DNA from: Glycomyces fuscus
Lineage (GTDB): Bacteria > Actinomycetota > Actinomycetes > Streptosporangiales > Streptosporangiaceae
Assembly (NCBI GenBank): GCA_002529455.1
Contig: NYMS01000001.1
Location: forward strand, 88,018 to 152,017
Direction: 5' to 3'
Length of the DNA: 64,000 nucleotides
Part shown: positions 35,627-44,523 of the stretch, piece by piece
How the letters are laid out: the number at the start of each line of letters is the position of its first letter
Position numbering within the stretch: position 1 is the stretch's first letter
Translations under genes and position numbers: made by a program
The notes under the pieces: generated by a model
Databases searched by the model: none
What the model saw: only the letters and a program-made list of their open reading frames with translations
Told to the model about the DNA's origin: nothing

Positions 35627-35994
35627 GGTGTCCCCTCCTGGGGGCGGGCGCCGATCTGCACGGCGGTGTCGGTCTGGCGTACGGGCCAGGTGGCCAGGCG
35701 CACGTGCTCGTCGTCCAGGCTCTGGCCGGTGCGCAGGGAGAAGACGTTCTTGAGCATGGGCGAGGCGACGGTGGGCTCGCCCGCGCGGTCGCCGACGATG
35801 CCGCGCGAGATGACGGCGGCGCCGGTGTAGGGGTCGATGTTGTCGACGGCGTACAGGTGCTGGTCGCGGGTGCGGAACAGGGCGACCTGGCTGCCGTCGG
35901 GGAGCAGCACGGCCACCCCGTCCTCGACGCGCAGGCCCGCCGGGGGGCAGGCGTCGATCCAGGTGGTGGGCTGGGCGTGGGTGGTGACGGTCAT
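35623..35994 (-). CDS. nirD: Nitrite reductase (NAD(P)H) small subunit
   Basis: 123-residue Rieske-fold subunit of assimilatory nitrite reductase. NirD proteins keep the fold (VALFRTRDQHLYAVDNIDP; VFSLRTGQ) but lack the iron-sulfur Cys/His ligands, as here. ATG 35994 overlaps the nirB stop in ATGA and its own stop overlaps nnaR; the three genes are therefore one translationally coupled operon. Confidence 0.95.
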   Translation of the reverse strand: MTVTTHAQPTTWIDACPPAGLRVEDGVAVLLPDGSQVALFRTRDQHLYAVDNIDPYTGAAVISRGIVGDRAGEPTVASPMLKNVFSLRTGQSLDDEHVRLATWPVRQTDTAVQIGARPQEGTP

Positions 35995-38492
35995 CGGGTG
36001 GCCTCCTGGGGTCGGCGGGCGGGCATGCCCAGGCTGACGGGGGCGGTGGGGACCGGCTGGTCGCGGGTGGTGGTGAAGCTGATGGTCGGGTCGGGGGTGT
36101 CGGGGGCGTTGGCGAAGGAGACGAAGCGCGCGAGCTTGTCGGGGTCGGCCAGGACCGCGGCCCACTCGTCGCCGTAGGAGGCCACGTGGCGCTCCATGGC
36201 CTCCTCCAGTTCGGCGGCGATGCCCAGGGAGTCCTCGACGACGACGTCGCGCAGGTGGTCCAGGCCGCCGTCCAGGGACTCGATCCAGGGGGCGGTGCGC
36301 TGGAGGCGGTCGGCGGTGCGCACGTAGAACATCAGGAACCGGTCGATGTAGCGGACCAGGGTCTGCTCGTCCAGGTCCGCGGCCAGGAGGTCGGCGTGGC
36401 GGGGGGTGAAGCCGCCGTTGCCGCCCACGTACAGGTTCCAGCCCTTGTCGGTGGCGATGACGCCGAAGTCCTTGCCGCGGGCCTCGGCGCACTCGCGGGC
36501 GCACCCGGAGACGGCCGACTTGAGCTTGTGGGGTGAGCGCAGGCCCCGGTAGCGCTCCTCCAGGCGGATGGCCAGGCCCACCGAGTCCTGGACGCCGTAG
36601 CGGCACCAGGTGGTGCCCACGCACGACTTGACGGTGCGCAGGGACTTGCCGTAGGCGTGTCCGGACTCGAACCCGGCGTCGACCAGGCGTTTCCAGATGA
36701 GGGGCAGCTGTTCCAGGCGTGCGCCGAACAGGTCGATGCGCTGGCCGCCGGTGATCTTGGTGTAGAGGTCGAAGTCGCGTGCGACCTCGCCGATGACGAT
36801 GAGCTTGTCGGGGGTGATCTCGCCGCCGGGGATGCGGGGCACGACCGAGTAGGTGCCGTTGCGCTGCATGTTGGCCAGGTAGCGGTCGTTGGTGTCCTGC
36901 AGGGTGGCCTGTTCGCCCTCCAGGATGTGCCCGTTGCCCAGGGAGGCCAGGATGGAGGCCACCGCGGGCTTGCAGACGTCGCAGCCGTGCCCGGTGCCGT
37001 GGGCGGCGATGAGCGCCGAGAAGGTGCTGGTGCCGGTGGCGCGCACGATCTCGACCAGTTCGGCGCGTGACTGGGGGAAGTGCTCGCACAGGGCCTTGGA
37101 CTGCTCGATGCCCGCCTGGGCGAGGATCTGCTTGAGCATGGGCACGCACGAGCCGCAGCTGGTGCCCGCCTTGGTGCAGGCCTTCAGCGCGGGCACGTCG
37201 TGGTTGCCGCAGGCGACGGCCTCGGTCAGCTCGCCCTTGGTGACGGCGTTGCACGAGCAGATCTGGGCGCTGTCGGGCAGGGCGTCGGCGCCCAGGGCGG
37301 CGCCCTCGGGGGTGATCAGCGACAGCGGGTCGCCGGGCAGGGGGGAGCCGACCAGGGGGCGCAGGGTGGCGTAGGCCGAGGCGTCGCCGACCAGGACGCC
37401 GCCGAGCAGTGTGGTGGCGTCGTCGGAGACCACGAGCTTGGCGTAGCGGCCGCTGGCGGCGTCGTTGACGACCACGTCCAGGGCGCCGGGGGTGCGGCCG
37501 TGGGCGTCGCCGAAGCTGGCCACGTCCACGCCCATGAGTTTGAGCTTGGTGGAGGTGTCGGCGCCGGTGAAGGTGGCCTGGCCGCCCACGAGGCGGTCGG
37601 CGACGACCTCGGCCATGGCGTTGCCGGGCGCGATGAGGCCGTAGACGGTCCCCCGGTGGTTGGCGGCCTCGCCCACGGCGTGGATGTGGGCGTCGCTGGT
37701 GGTGCAGGTGTCGTCGACGACGATGCCGCCGCGCTCGCCGACCTGGAGTCCGATCGCGCGTGCGAGGTCGTCTCGGGGGCGGATGCCCACGGAGAACACG
37801 ACCAGGTCGGTCTCCAGGCAGCCCTCGCCCAGGGCCAGGCGGGCCACGCGCCCGTCGGGGCCGGCCTCCACGGCGGTGGAGGCCGAACCGGTGTGGACCC
37901 GTACGCCCAGGTCGGTGATGAGGTTGCGCAGCAGGCCCCCGGCGCCCTCGTCGATCTGCGCGGGCATCAGGTGGGGGGCGAGTTCGACCACGTGCGCCTG
38001 AAGGCCCAGCAGGCGCAGGGCGTTGGCGGCCTCCAGCCCCAGCAGGCCGCCGCCGACGACCACGCCGGTGCTCGCGCCGCGCGCCGAGGCGGTGATGGCG
38101 TCCAGGTCCTCGATGGTGCGGTAGACGTGGCAGCCGGGCAGGTCGTGCCCGGGTACGGGCGGCACGAACGGCGTGGAGCCGGTGGCCAGGACGAGCCGGT
38201 CGTAGGCCAGGACGCGTCCGCTCTGGGTCGTGACGGTGCGGTTGGCGCGGTCGATGCCGACGGCCCGTTCGTTGACGTGCACGTCCACGTGGGGGCCGCT
38301 CAGGTCGCCCAGGGACAGGTCCTGGGCGCTGGCGCCGTCGAAGTAGGAGGACAGGGCCACCCGGTCGTAGGCGGTGCGGGGCTCCTCGCCCACGACGGTG
38401 ATGTGCCAGTGTCCGGCGGTGTCGCGGTCGCGGAGGGCCTCGACGAGTCGGTGGCCGACCATGCCGTTGCCGATGACGACGAGTTCTTCCAT
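35991..38492 (-). CDS. nirB: Nitrite reductase (NAD(P)H) large subunit
   Basis: Cytoplasmic assimilatory nitrite reductase, nitrite to ammonium with NAD(P)H; 833 residues. FAD/NAD domains first (VVIGNGMVGHRLVEAL; LATGSTPFVPPVPG; VVGGGLLGLEAANAL), a BFD-like [2Fe-2S] region (CSCNAVTKGEL, then CTKAGTSCGSC), then the siroheme/[4Fe-4S] domain with CVGTTWCRYG and CARECAEARG. All cofactor cysteines are present. ATG 38492 follows GCAGGAGGAGCCC, a very strong Shine-Dalgarno. A GlnR-like box lies about 50-65 bases upstream. Confidence 0.97.
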   Translation of the reverse strand: MEELVVIGNGMVGHRLVEALRDRDTAGHWHITVVGEEPRTAYDRVALSSYFDGASAQDLSLGDLSGPHVDVHVNERAVGIDRANRTVTTQSGRVLAYDRLVLATGSTPFVPPVPGHDLPGCHVYRTIEDLDAITASARGASTGVVVGGGLLGLEAANALRLLGLQAHVVELAPHLMPAQIDEGAGGLLRNLITDLGVRVHTGSASTAVEAGPDGRVARLALGEGCLETDLVVFSVGIRPRDDLARAIGLQVGERGGIVVDDTCTTSDAHIHAVGEAANHRGTVYGLIAPGNAMAEVVADRLVGGQATFTGADTSTKLKLMGVDVASFGDAHGRTPGALDVVVNDAASGRYAKLVVSDDATTLLGGVLVGDASAYATLRPLVGSPLPGDPLSLITPEGAALGADALPDSAQICSCNAVTKGELTEAVACGNHDVPALKACTKAGTSCGSCVPMLKQILAQAGIEQSKALCEHFPQSRAELVEIVRATGTSTFSALIAAHGTGHGCDVCKPAVASILASLGNGHILEGEQATLQDTNDRYLANMQRNGTYSVVPRIPGGEITPDKLIVIGEVARDFDLYTKITGGQRIDLFGARLEQLPLIWKRLVDAGFESGHAYGKSLRTVKSCVGTTWCRYGVQDSVGLAIRLEERYRGLRSPHKLKSAVSGCARECAEARGKDFGVIATDKGWNLYVGGNGGFTPRHADLLAADLDEQTLVRYIDRFLMFYVRTADRLQRTAPWIESLDGGLDHLRDVVVEDSLGIAAELEEAMERHVASYGDEWAAVLADPDKLARFVSFANAPDTPDPTISFTTTRDQPVPTAPVSLGMPARRPQEATR

Positions 38493-38541
38493 GGGCTCCT
38501 CCTGCTGCGGGGGCGGACGGGTTTCAGGCAACCTTCCGGGT

Positions 38542-38557
38542 GTTTCCCGGCGGTCAG
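38542..38557 (-). promoter_or_regulatory. GlnR-like box upstream of nirB
   Basis: On the minus strand CTGAC, CGCCGG, GAAAC matches gTnAC-n6-GAAAC at nine of ten positions, 50 bases before the nirB start. Two further GAAAC half-sites lie nearby on the same strand (38525-38521 and 38579-38575). GlnR is the actinobacterial regulator of nitrogen assimilation; nirBD is a known target in Streptomyces. Confidence 0.65.
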
Positions 38558-38745
38558 CCGTATGTGTCGCGCTTGTTTCGATGTGCTGCCACCGCAGGTG
38601 GGGGTCGCGTGATGCGGGGTGAGGCTCCGGGGTGGGCGCCGTGTGGGCCCCGACTGGGTGCTTGGTCACAGGGGCTGCGCCCCGGGTCCGGGGCGGGGGG
38701 AGGGGCCGTGGACAGCGGCCCCGGGCTCGGCCAGGATGGGCACCG

Positions 38746-39657
38746 ATGCACACGATCCCCACCTCGCGCCCCGAGCGCGCCCTGTCCTGCCTGTCCGCCC
38801 TGGCCGTGGGCGATGCCTTCGGCTCCCAGTTCTTCGTTCCGGCCAACCGGCGCTTCCTGCGGGAGCGGGAGTTGCCGCCGGGTCCGTGGCAGTGGACGGA
38901 CGACACCGAGATGGCGGCGTCGGTCTACGCCGAGGCCGTGCGCGGTGGCGCGGTGGACCCCGACCGGCTCGCGGACTCCTTCGCCCGCCACCACGACTTC
39001 GACCGCGGCTACGGCCCGGCCACCGGACGGCTGCTGCGCCTGGTACGGGAGGGCGGGGACTGGCGGACGCTGGCCGCGGAGCTGTTCGAGGGGTCGGGTT
39101 CCTTCGGCAACGGGGCGGCGATGCGGGTGGCCCCGCTGGGCGCCTGGCACGCCGAGGACCCGGGCAGGGCCGCCCGGGAGGCGGCGGTGAGCGCGCGCGT
39201 GACCCACACCCACCCCGAGGCGGTGGACGGCGCGGTCGCGGTGGCGGTGGCCGCCGCGCTGGTGGCGCGGCGCGAGCCGCTGGGGCCCGGGCCCTTGCTG
39301 GACGGGGTGGTCGAGCACCTGCGGCCGGGGCGCGTGCGCGAGGCGGTGGGTGTGGCCCGGAGGCTGCTGTTGACCTCCGACCCGCTGGGTGCGGCCGCGG
39401 AGCTGGGCAACGGCTCCCGGGTCAGCGCGTTGGACACGGTGCCGTTCACGCTGTGGGTGGCGGCCAGGCACGGCGGGAGTTTCGCCTCGGCGATGTGGGC
39501 GTCGGCCGCCCCGGGCGGGGACATGGACACCACCTGCGCGATCGTGGCGGGGATCCTGGGCGCGGGGCTGCCCGGGGGGCGGGTGCCCGCCGAGTGGGCC
39601 GAGCGCACCGAGGAGCTGCCCGCCTGGGCGCTGTCGGAGCGGCGCGTCGGCGACTAG
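38746..39657 (+). CDS. ADP-ribosylglycohydrolase family protein
   Basis: Removes ADP-ribose from proteins or small molecules (DraG/ARH fold); 303 residues. The metal ligands are intact: WTDDTEMA (around residue 48), FGNGAAMRVAPLG, and GGDMDTTCAIVAGILGA near the C-terminus. The first helix reads RALSCLSALAVGDAFGSQF. ATG 38746 starts just before it. The target is unknown; in nitrogen-fixing bacteria DraG acts on nitrogenase reductase, but nothing here supports that. It is divergent from nirB across a 253-base region. Confidence 0.93.
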   Translation: MHTIPTSRPERALSCLSALAVGDAFGSQFFVPANRRFLRERELPPGPWQWTDDTEMAASVYAEAVRGGAVDPDRLADSFARHHDFDRGYGPATGRLLRLVREGGDWRTLAAELFEGSGSFGNGAAMRVAPLGAWHAEDPGRAAREAAVSARVTHTHPEAVDGAVAVAVAAALVARREPLGPGPLLDGVVEHLRPGRVREAVGVARRLLLTSDPLGAAAELGNGSRVSALDTVPFTLWVAARHGGSFASAMWASAAPGGDMDTTCAIVAGILGAGLPGGRVPAEWAERTEELPAWALSERRVGD

Positions 39658-39833
39658 ACGGGCGCGTGCCCGCCCGTCCGGGTGCCGTGGGGCCCACGTG
39701 GGCGGGCACGCCGGTACCGGGCCCGGTTAGTGTGGGCTCGGAGCGGATGCGGGCGGTCCGGGGGCGCGTGCGGCCCCGGCCGGAGGCGCCCGGGCGCGCC
39801 CGGAGAACGTGTGGGTGAGTGGGGGGTGGGCCT

Positions 39834-40475
39834 GTGCAGGTCGAGGTGTGGTCCGACATCGTCTGTCCGTGGTGCTACATCGGCAAGCGGCGCCTGGAGA
39901 GGGCGCTGGAGCTGTTCGAGCACTCCGACCGGGTCCGTGTGCGCTGGCGCAGCTTCCAGCTGGACCCCTCCTTCCCCCCGGGTGTGAGCGAGCCGGTCTA
40001 CGACTCGCTGTCGCGGAAGATGGGGGCGTCCCGCGAGCAGGTGCGGTCGATGACCGAGCAGGTCACGCAGGTGGCCGCCCAGGAGGGCCTGGACTACGAC
40101 TTCGCGGGCGGGGTCATGGTCAACACCTTCGACGTCCACCGCCTCCTCCACCTGGCCCGGACCCGCGGCCTGGAGGCCGAGGCGCACGAGGGGTTCATGC
40201 GCGCCCAACTGGTGCAGGCCCGCGACCTCAACGACACCGGCGCCCTGGTGGAGGTGGCCGCCGAGGTGGGCCTGGAGCCGCGGGACGTGCGCCGCGTGCT
40301 GGAGGGCCAGGAGTACGCCGAGGACGTGCGCGAGGACATCGCCCTGGCCCGGCGGTTGGGCGCGACCGGAGTGCCCTTCTTCGTCATGGACCGCTCCTTC
40401 GGTGTCTCGGGCGCCCAGTCCGTGGAGGTGTTCGTGTCCGCCCTGGACAAGGCCCACCGAGCCGGTCAGGGGTAG
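39834..40475 (+). CDS. DsbA-family (FrnE-like) oxidoreductase
   Basis: Thioredoxin-fold protein of 213 residues without a signal peptide, so cytoplasmic. The N-terminal VEVWSDIVCPWCYIGKRRL holds the CPWC active site; the helical insert and the cis-Pro strand (GATGVPFFVMD) follow, ending with SGAQSVEVF. This is the FrnE/2-hydroxychromene isomerase-like DsbA group. GTG 39834 was preferred; GTG 39819 would add five residues. A hairpin follows 10 bases after the stop. Confidence 0.93.
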   Translation: MQVEVWSDIVCPWCYIGKRRLERALELFEHSDRVRVRWRSFQLDPSFPPGVSEPVYDSLSRKMGASREQVRSMTEQVTQVAAQEGLDYDFAGGVMVNTFDVHRLLHLARTRGLEAEAHEGFMRAQLVQARDLNDTGALVEVAAEVGLEPRDVRRVLEGQEYAEDVREDIALARRLGATGVPFFVMDRSFGVSGAQSVEVFVSALDKAHRAGQG

Positions 40476-40485
40476 AGGAGCCGGG

Positions 40486-40504
40486 GAGGGGCGGGGCGCC
40501 CCTC
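40486..40504 (+). terminator. Hairpin after the DsbA-like gene
   Basis: GAGGGGC (40486-40492), loop GGGGC, GCCCCTC (40498-40504), extendable with a bulge by flanking GGGG/CCCC. Confidence 0.6.
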
Positions 40505-40610
40505 TCCCCCGCCCGGGGGAGGCGGGTCCCGCCGCACGGTGAGGCGGGGCGGGGCCCGCGCGGGCCAGAGTCGAAGGTGCAACGACCGCACCCCAGACGA
40601 GGAGCAGGCC

Positions 40611-41780
40611 ATGGCCGCCCCACCACCTGTCACCGATCCCCACCACGAGCACCTGCGGCCCGCCGCCGTCCCCTGGACGGCCCTGGCCTGGTCGGCGGTG
40701 GCCCTGGCCCTGGGGCTGGCCTGGCTGAGCGGGGTGATCTCGGAGGGTGTCCCCGGGCAGACCGGGTTCGGCTCGCTGTTCGCCCTGCTCTCCCCCGACG
40801 CCTGGGGCCCCCTGGACGCCCGGACGGCCCCGGGGGCGCTGTCCCTTCTGCTGGGCGCGGTGGGCGCGGTGTGCGCCGTGCTCATGCTGCGCCCGCAGGG
40901 CTCGGGGGGCCGCCCGGTCGAGGCGCTCTCCTGGACGCTGGCCGCGGTGGTGCTGCTGGTGTTCGTGGACGGGCACCTGCTGTCCTGGCTGGGGTACTCG
41001 ATGATCCTGCCGGTGGCGGGGTGGGTCGTGCCCGACCTGTTCCGGCTGTGGGTGGAGGCGACCTTCACCGCCTCCCACCTGAGCATCCTGTTCTTCGCGG
41101 TGGGCGTGGCGGTGTGGGTGGCGGCGGCGCTCACCCACCGCCGTGCGGTGCGCGGCGCCTGCCAGCGCTGCGGGCGCACCCCGCGGTGGAGCGCCGGGTA
41201 CGAGCACGCCGTGCGTGCGCGGGCGCTGCGGGCGGGCCGGGTCGCGGTGGCGGTGGCCTGCGTGGTGGCCCTGTTCTACCCGGCGCTGCGCCTGCCCTGG
41301 GTCTTCGGGATCCCCGCGGGGGTGGGCCGGGAGCAGTTCGACGCCATGTCGGCCGACGGCGGGATGATCGTCATCGGGGTGGGGCTGGGCACGGCCGCCC
41401 TGGTGGGTGTGGTGCTGATGCTGGGGCTGGTCCAGCGCTGGGGCGTGCGTTTTCCGTGGTGGATGGTCGGTCTGGCCGGGCGCAGGGTGCCCGTGAGGCT
41501 GGCGGTCGTGCCCGCGATCCTGGTGGCGGTGGGGTTGGTGGCGATGGGCCGCAGCGTCGTGGTCGAACTCCTCGACGGGCAGGCGCGTTCGCTGCTGACC
41601 ACCGAGCCGCTGCACACGGTGGCGTTCGCGTCGATGGCGGTCTGGGGTGCGGCGCTGGGGGTGGCCGCGGCCGCCTACGCGGTGCGGCGCCGGGCCGAGT
41701 GCACGGGGTGCGGGCGCGGGCTGCCCGAGGCCCTGCCCCGCGACATCCGCGGGGCCCGCGGGGCCCACGGGGTCGGCTAG
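40611..41780 (+). CDS. Polytopic membrane protein with two CxxC motifs
   Basis: 389 residues, about eight membrane segments (ALAWSAVALALGLAWLSG; ALSLLLGAVGAVCAVLM; TLAAVVLLVFVDGHLLSWL; ILFFAVGVAVWVAAAL; VAVAVACVVALFYPAL and others). Two cytoplasmic-type Cys motifs are visible: CQRCGRTP in the middle and CTGCGRGLP near the C-terminus, which could bind zinc together. Function unknown. ATG 40611 has GACGAGGAG upstream. It follows the DsbA-like gene on the same strand, but a hairpin separates them. Confidence 0.8.
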   Translation: MAAPPPVTDPHHEHLRPAAVPWTALAWSAVALALGLAWLSGVISEGVPGQTGFGSLFALLSPDAWGPLDARTAPGALSLLLGAVGAVCAVLMLRPQGSGGRPVEALSWTLAAVVLLVFVDGHLLSWLGYSMILPVAGWVVPDLFRLWVEATFTASHLSILFFAVGVAVWVAAALTHRRAVRGACQRCGRTPRWSAGYEHAVRARALRAGRVAVAVACVVALFYPALRLPWVFGIPAGVGREQFDAMSADGGMIVIGVGLGTAALVGVVLMLGLVQRWGVRFPWWMVGLAGRRVPVRLAVVPAILVAVGLVAMGRSVVVELLDGQARSLLTTEPLHTVAFASMAVWGAALGVAAAAYAVRRRAECTGCGRGLPEALPRDIRGARGAHGVG

Positions 41781-41961
41781 GTCCGCACGGTGTCGGGCGT
41801 CAGACCCGTGACGGCGGTGGCGCCCGTCCTCGACGGCGGGCGCTCGTGCCCTGTTCGGGCGGCCTCTCACATGCGAAGATGTATTTTCTGGTCGAAAGGT
41901 GACATGGCGGGTAGAAGTTCGTGAGACGAATGACTGTCATGCCAGATTCCGGGGTGCTGCC

Positions 41962-43131
41962 ATGCCGGTGCAACACGCGTCCAACGAGCTGATGGTCTCC
42001 CTGGTGCGGGCCGGCCACCTGGCCACCTTCGAGGAGCTGCCCTCCCTGGTGGCCAAGAAGGCCGACAGCGCCGGTCTCTCCCAGGCGCGCATCTACCTCG
42101 CCGACTACCAGCAGCAGGTCCTGCGCGAGGTCACCGGGGAGGGGATCGACGCCCACCGGGGCGGCGAGGACCTGCCGGTGGACGACTCCCTTGCCGGACA
42201 GGCCTACGTCACGGGTGTGGCCGTGCGGGTGGAGGGCGAACAGCGCTACTGGGTGCCGGTCCTGGACGGCGCCGAGCGCCTGGGCGTGCTGCACGTGGGC
42301 TACCCGGGCGACCCGGACCGCTCGGCGATGCGTGACCTGGCCTCCATGGTGGGCCTGCTGGTCATCGCCAAGCGCTCCAACAGCGACGCCTACGCCCGGC
42401 TGATCCGCACCAAGCCCATGTCGGTCTCGGCGGAGATGCAGTGGACGCTCATGCCCCCGGGCACCTTCGCCGACTCGCGGGTGACCATCTCCGCCGCCAC
42501 CGAACCGGCCTACGACAACGCCGGCGACTCCTTCGACTACGCCCTGGTCGGAGAGACCGCCCACCTGGCGATGTTCGACGCCATGGGCCACGACACCGCC
42601 GCCGGGCTCATCGCGAGCCTGGCGGTGGGGGCCTTCCGCAACGAGCGCCGCAGGGGCACCCCGCTGGCCGACATCTGCCAGGGGGTGGAGCGCACCCTGA
42701 TCCAGGAGTTCGTGCGCACCCGCTTCGCCACCGCGATCCTGGCCGAGCTGAACCTGACCACCGGGGAGCTGTACTGGGTCAACTGCGGCCACCTGCCGCC
42801 GGTGCTCATCCGGGGCGAGGAGGTCCGCGACCTGGAGTGCGAGCCCTCCCACCCGTTGGGGATGGACCTGGGGCTGCCGGTGACGGTGTGCCGTGAGCAG
42901 CTCGAACCGGGCGACCGGCTCCTGCTCTACACCGACGGCATCATCGAGGCGCGCGACTCCCAGGGACGGGAGTTCGGCGTGGAGCGGTTCGTGGACTTCG
43001 TCATCCGCCACCAGGCCGACAACATGCCGGTCCCCGAGACGCTGCGGCGCCTGGTGCAGGCGGTGCTGGAGTACCACCACGGCAGGTTCGGCGACGACGC
43101 CACGGTGCTCTTCTGCGAATGGCACGGCTGA
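41962..43131 (+). CDS. SpoIIE/PP2C-type phosphatase with N-terminal GAF-like domain, copy 1
   Basis: 389-residue cytoplasmic protein. Residues 10-145 form a GAF-like sensor half (LSQARIYLADYQQQVLREV; YWVPVLDGAERLGVLHVG); residues 165-389 are a SpoIIE/PP2C serine phosphatase (SAEMQWTLMPP; NAGDSFDYAL; FDAMGHDTAAGLIASLAVGA; WVNCGHLPPVLI; DRLLLYTDGIIEARD; GDDATVLFCEW) with the metal-binding Asp residues in place. Such proteins dephosphorylate anti-sigma antagonists, controlling alternative sigma factors; no partner gene is here. ATG 41962 was chosen; the open frame continues upstream. A close paralogue follows. Confidence 0.93.
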   Translation: MPVQHASNELMVSLVRAGHLATFEELPSLVAKKADSAGLSQARIYLADYQQQVLREVTGEGIDAHRGGEDLPVDDSLAGQAYVTGVAVRVEGEQRYWVPVLDGAERLGVLHVGYPGDPDRSAMRDLASMVGLLVIAKRSNSDAYARLIRTKPMSVSAEMQWTLMPPGTFADSRVTISAATEPAYDNAGDSFDYALVGETAHLAMFDAMGHDTAAGLIASLAVGAFRNERRRGTPLADICQGVERTLIQEFVRTRFATAILAELNLTTGELYWVNCGHLPPVLIRGEEVRDLECEPSHPLGMDLGLPVTVCREQLEPGDRLLLYTDGIIEARDSQGREFGVERFVDFVIRHQADNMPVPETLRRLVQAVLEYHHGRFGDDATVLFCEWHG

Positions 43132-43333
43132 GCCGGGTGCCCGGGGCCCGGGATCGGCCCTCCCACGCTGCCGGGCGGGACGCGCGGCAGGTGGCGGCAC
43201 GGCCCTCTCCCGACCCGGTGCGACACGCGCCGGCCCGAGCAGCCGCCGCCGGTGACGCCCCCTCGCGGGGCCCGGACGCGGACGGGGCCGTGGGTCGGCG
43301 GGCAGGGAAACCGAGACGAATCCAGGTGCCGGT

Positions 43334-44497
43334 ATGTCAGAACAATCCGCAATCGACAGCGTGGTGTCGGCTCTGGCGGTCGCCAGCCATCTGAGCTCCT
43401 TCGCGGAACTGCCGGCGCTCCTGGCCCAGGAGAGCGCCAGGGCGGGGCTGACGGACGTGCACGTCTACCTGTCCGACCGCCAGGAGCGCGTCCTGCGCGA
43501 GGTGACCGGCGAGGGAGCCGACGCGCACCGGGGCGGGCAGGAGATACGTGTCGACGGCACGGTGGCGGGCCTGGCCTACACCAAGAGCGAACCCGTGCGC
43601 GTGGGCGAGGAGCGGCGCTACTGGATGCCGGTCATGGACGGCACCGAGCGCCTGGGCGTGCTGCACGTGGGCTCCGTCGAGGACCTCCTGGCGGTGCAGA
43701 CCCTGGCCTCCATGGTGGGCCTGCTGGTGGTCGACAAGCGCTCCAACAGCGACGCCTACGCCCGGCTGATCCGCACCAGACCCATGTCGGTGGCGGCCGA
43801 GATGCAGTGGACGCTCATGCCCCCGAGCACCTTCGCCAACACCAGGGTGACCGTCTCGGCCGCCGCCGAACCGGCCCACGACAACGCCGGCGACTCCTTC
43901 GACTACGCCCTGGACCGGGACGTCATCCACCTGGCGGTGTTCGACGCCATGGGCCACGACACCGCCGCCGGGCTCATCGCGAGCCTGGCGGTGGGGGCCT
44001 TTCGCAACGAGCGCCGCAGCGGCACCGGGCTGGGCGAGATCCCCCGGGCGGTGGAGGCCGTCCTGATCCAGGAGTTCGTGCGCACCCGCTTCGCCACCGC
44101 GGCCATAGGAGAGCTGGACGTGGCCGCCGGCGTGTTCTCCTGGGTCAACTGCGGCCACCTGCCGCCGGTGCTCATCCGGGGCGGTCGCGCCCACGAACTG
44201 GAGTGCGAGCCCACCCACCCGCTGGGGACGGACCTGGGGCTGCCGGTGACGGTGTGCCGTGAACAGCTCGAACCGGGCGACCGGCTCCTGCTCTACACCG
44301 ACGGCGTCATCGAGGCGCGCGACTCCCGCGGGCGCGAGTTCGGCCTGGAGCGGTTCGTGGACTTCGTCATCCGCCACCAGGCCGACCAGCTGCCGGTCCC
44401 CGAGACGCTGCGGCGCCTGATCCAGGCCGTGATGGCCTACCACCACGGAAAGCTCGACGACGACGCCACGGTGCTCTTCTGCGAGTGGCGCGGCTAG
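43334..44497 (+). CDS. SpoIIE/PP2C-type phosphatase with N-terminal GAF-like domain, copy 2
   Basis: 387-residue tandem paralogue of the preceding phosphatase. Same architecture: GAF-like half (LTDVHVYLSDRQERVLREV; YWMPVMDGTERLGVLHVG) and PP2C half with NAGDSFDYAL, FDAMGHDTAAGLIASLAVGA, WVNCGHLPPVLI, DRLLLYTDGVIEARD and DDDATVLFCEW, including the metal-binding Asp residues. Identity is near-complete in the catalytic half and lower in the sensor half, so the two probably share a target but sense different inputs. ATG 43334 follows AGGTG. The gap between copies is 202 bases. Confidence 0.93.
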   Translation: MSEQSAIDSVVSALAVASHLSSFAELPALLAQESARAGLTDVHVYLSDRQERVLREVTGEGADAHRGGQEIRVDGTVAGLAYTKSEPVRVGEERRYWMPVMDGTERLGVLHVGSVEDLLAVQTLASMVGLLVVDKRSNSDAYARLIRTRPMSVAAEMQWTLMPPSTFANTRVTVSAAAEPAHDNAGDSFDYALDRDVIHLAVFDAMGHDTAAGLIASLAVGAFRNERRSGTGLGEIPRAVEAVLIQEFVRTRFATAAIGELDVAAGVFSWVNCGHLPPVLIRGGRAHELECEPTHPLGTDLGLPVTVCREQLEPGDRLLLYTDGVIEARDSRGREFGLERFVDFVIRHQADQLPVPETLRRLIQAVMAYHHGKLDDDATVLFCEWRG

Positions 44498-44523
44498 GGC
44501 GGCATCCGCCGAACACGTCCCGG

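Noticed and set aside
39841..41870. Long frames on both strands across the DsbA-like and membrane genes
   Set aside because: Shadows of the two real genes, with repetitive Arg/Gly/His composition.
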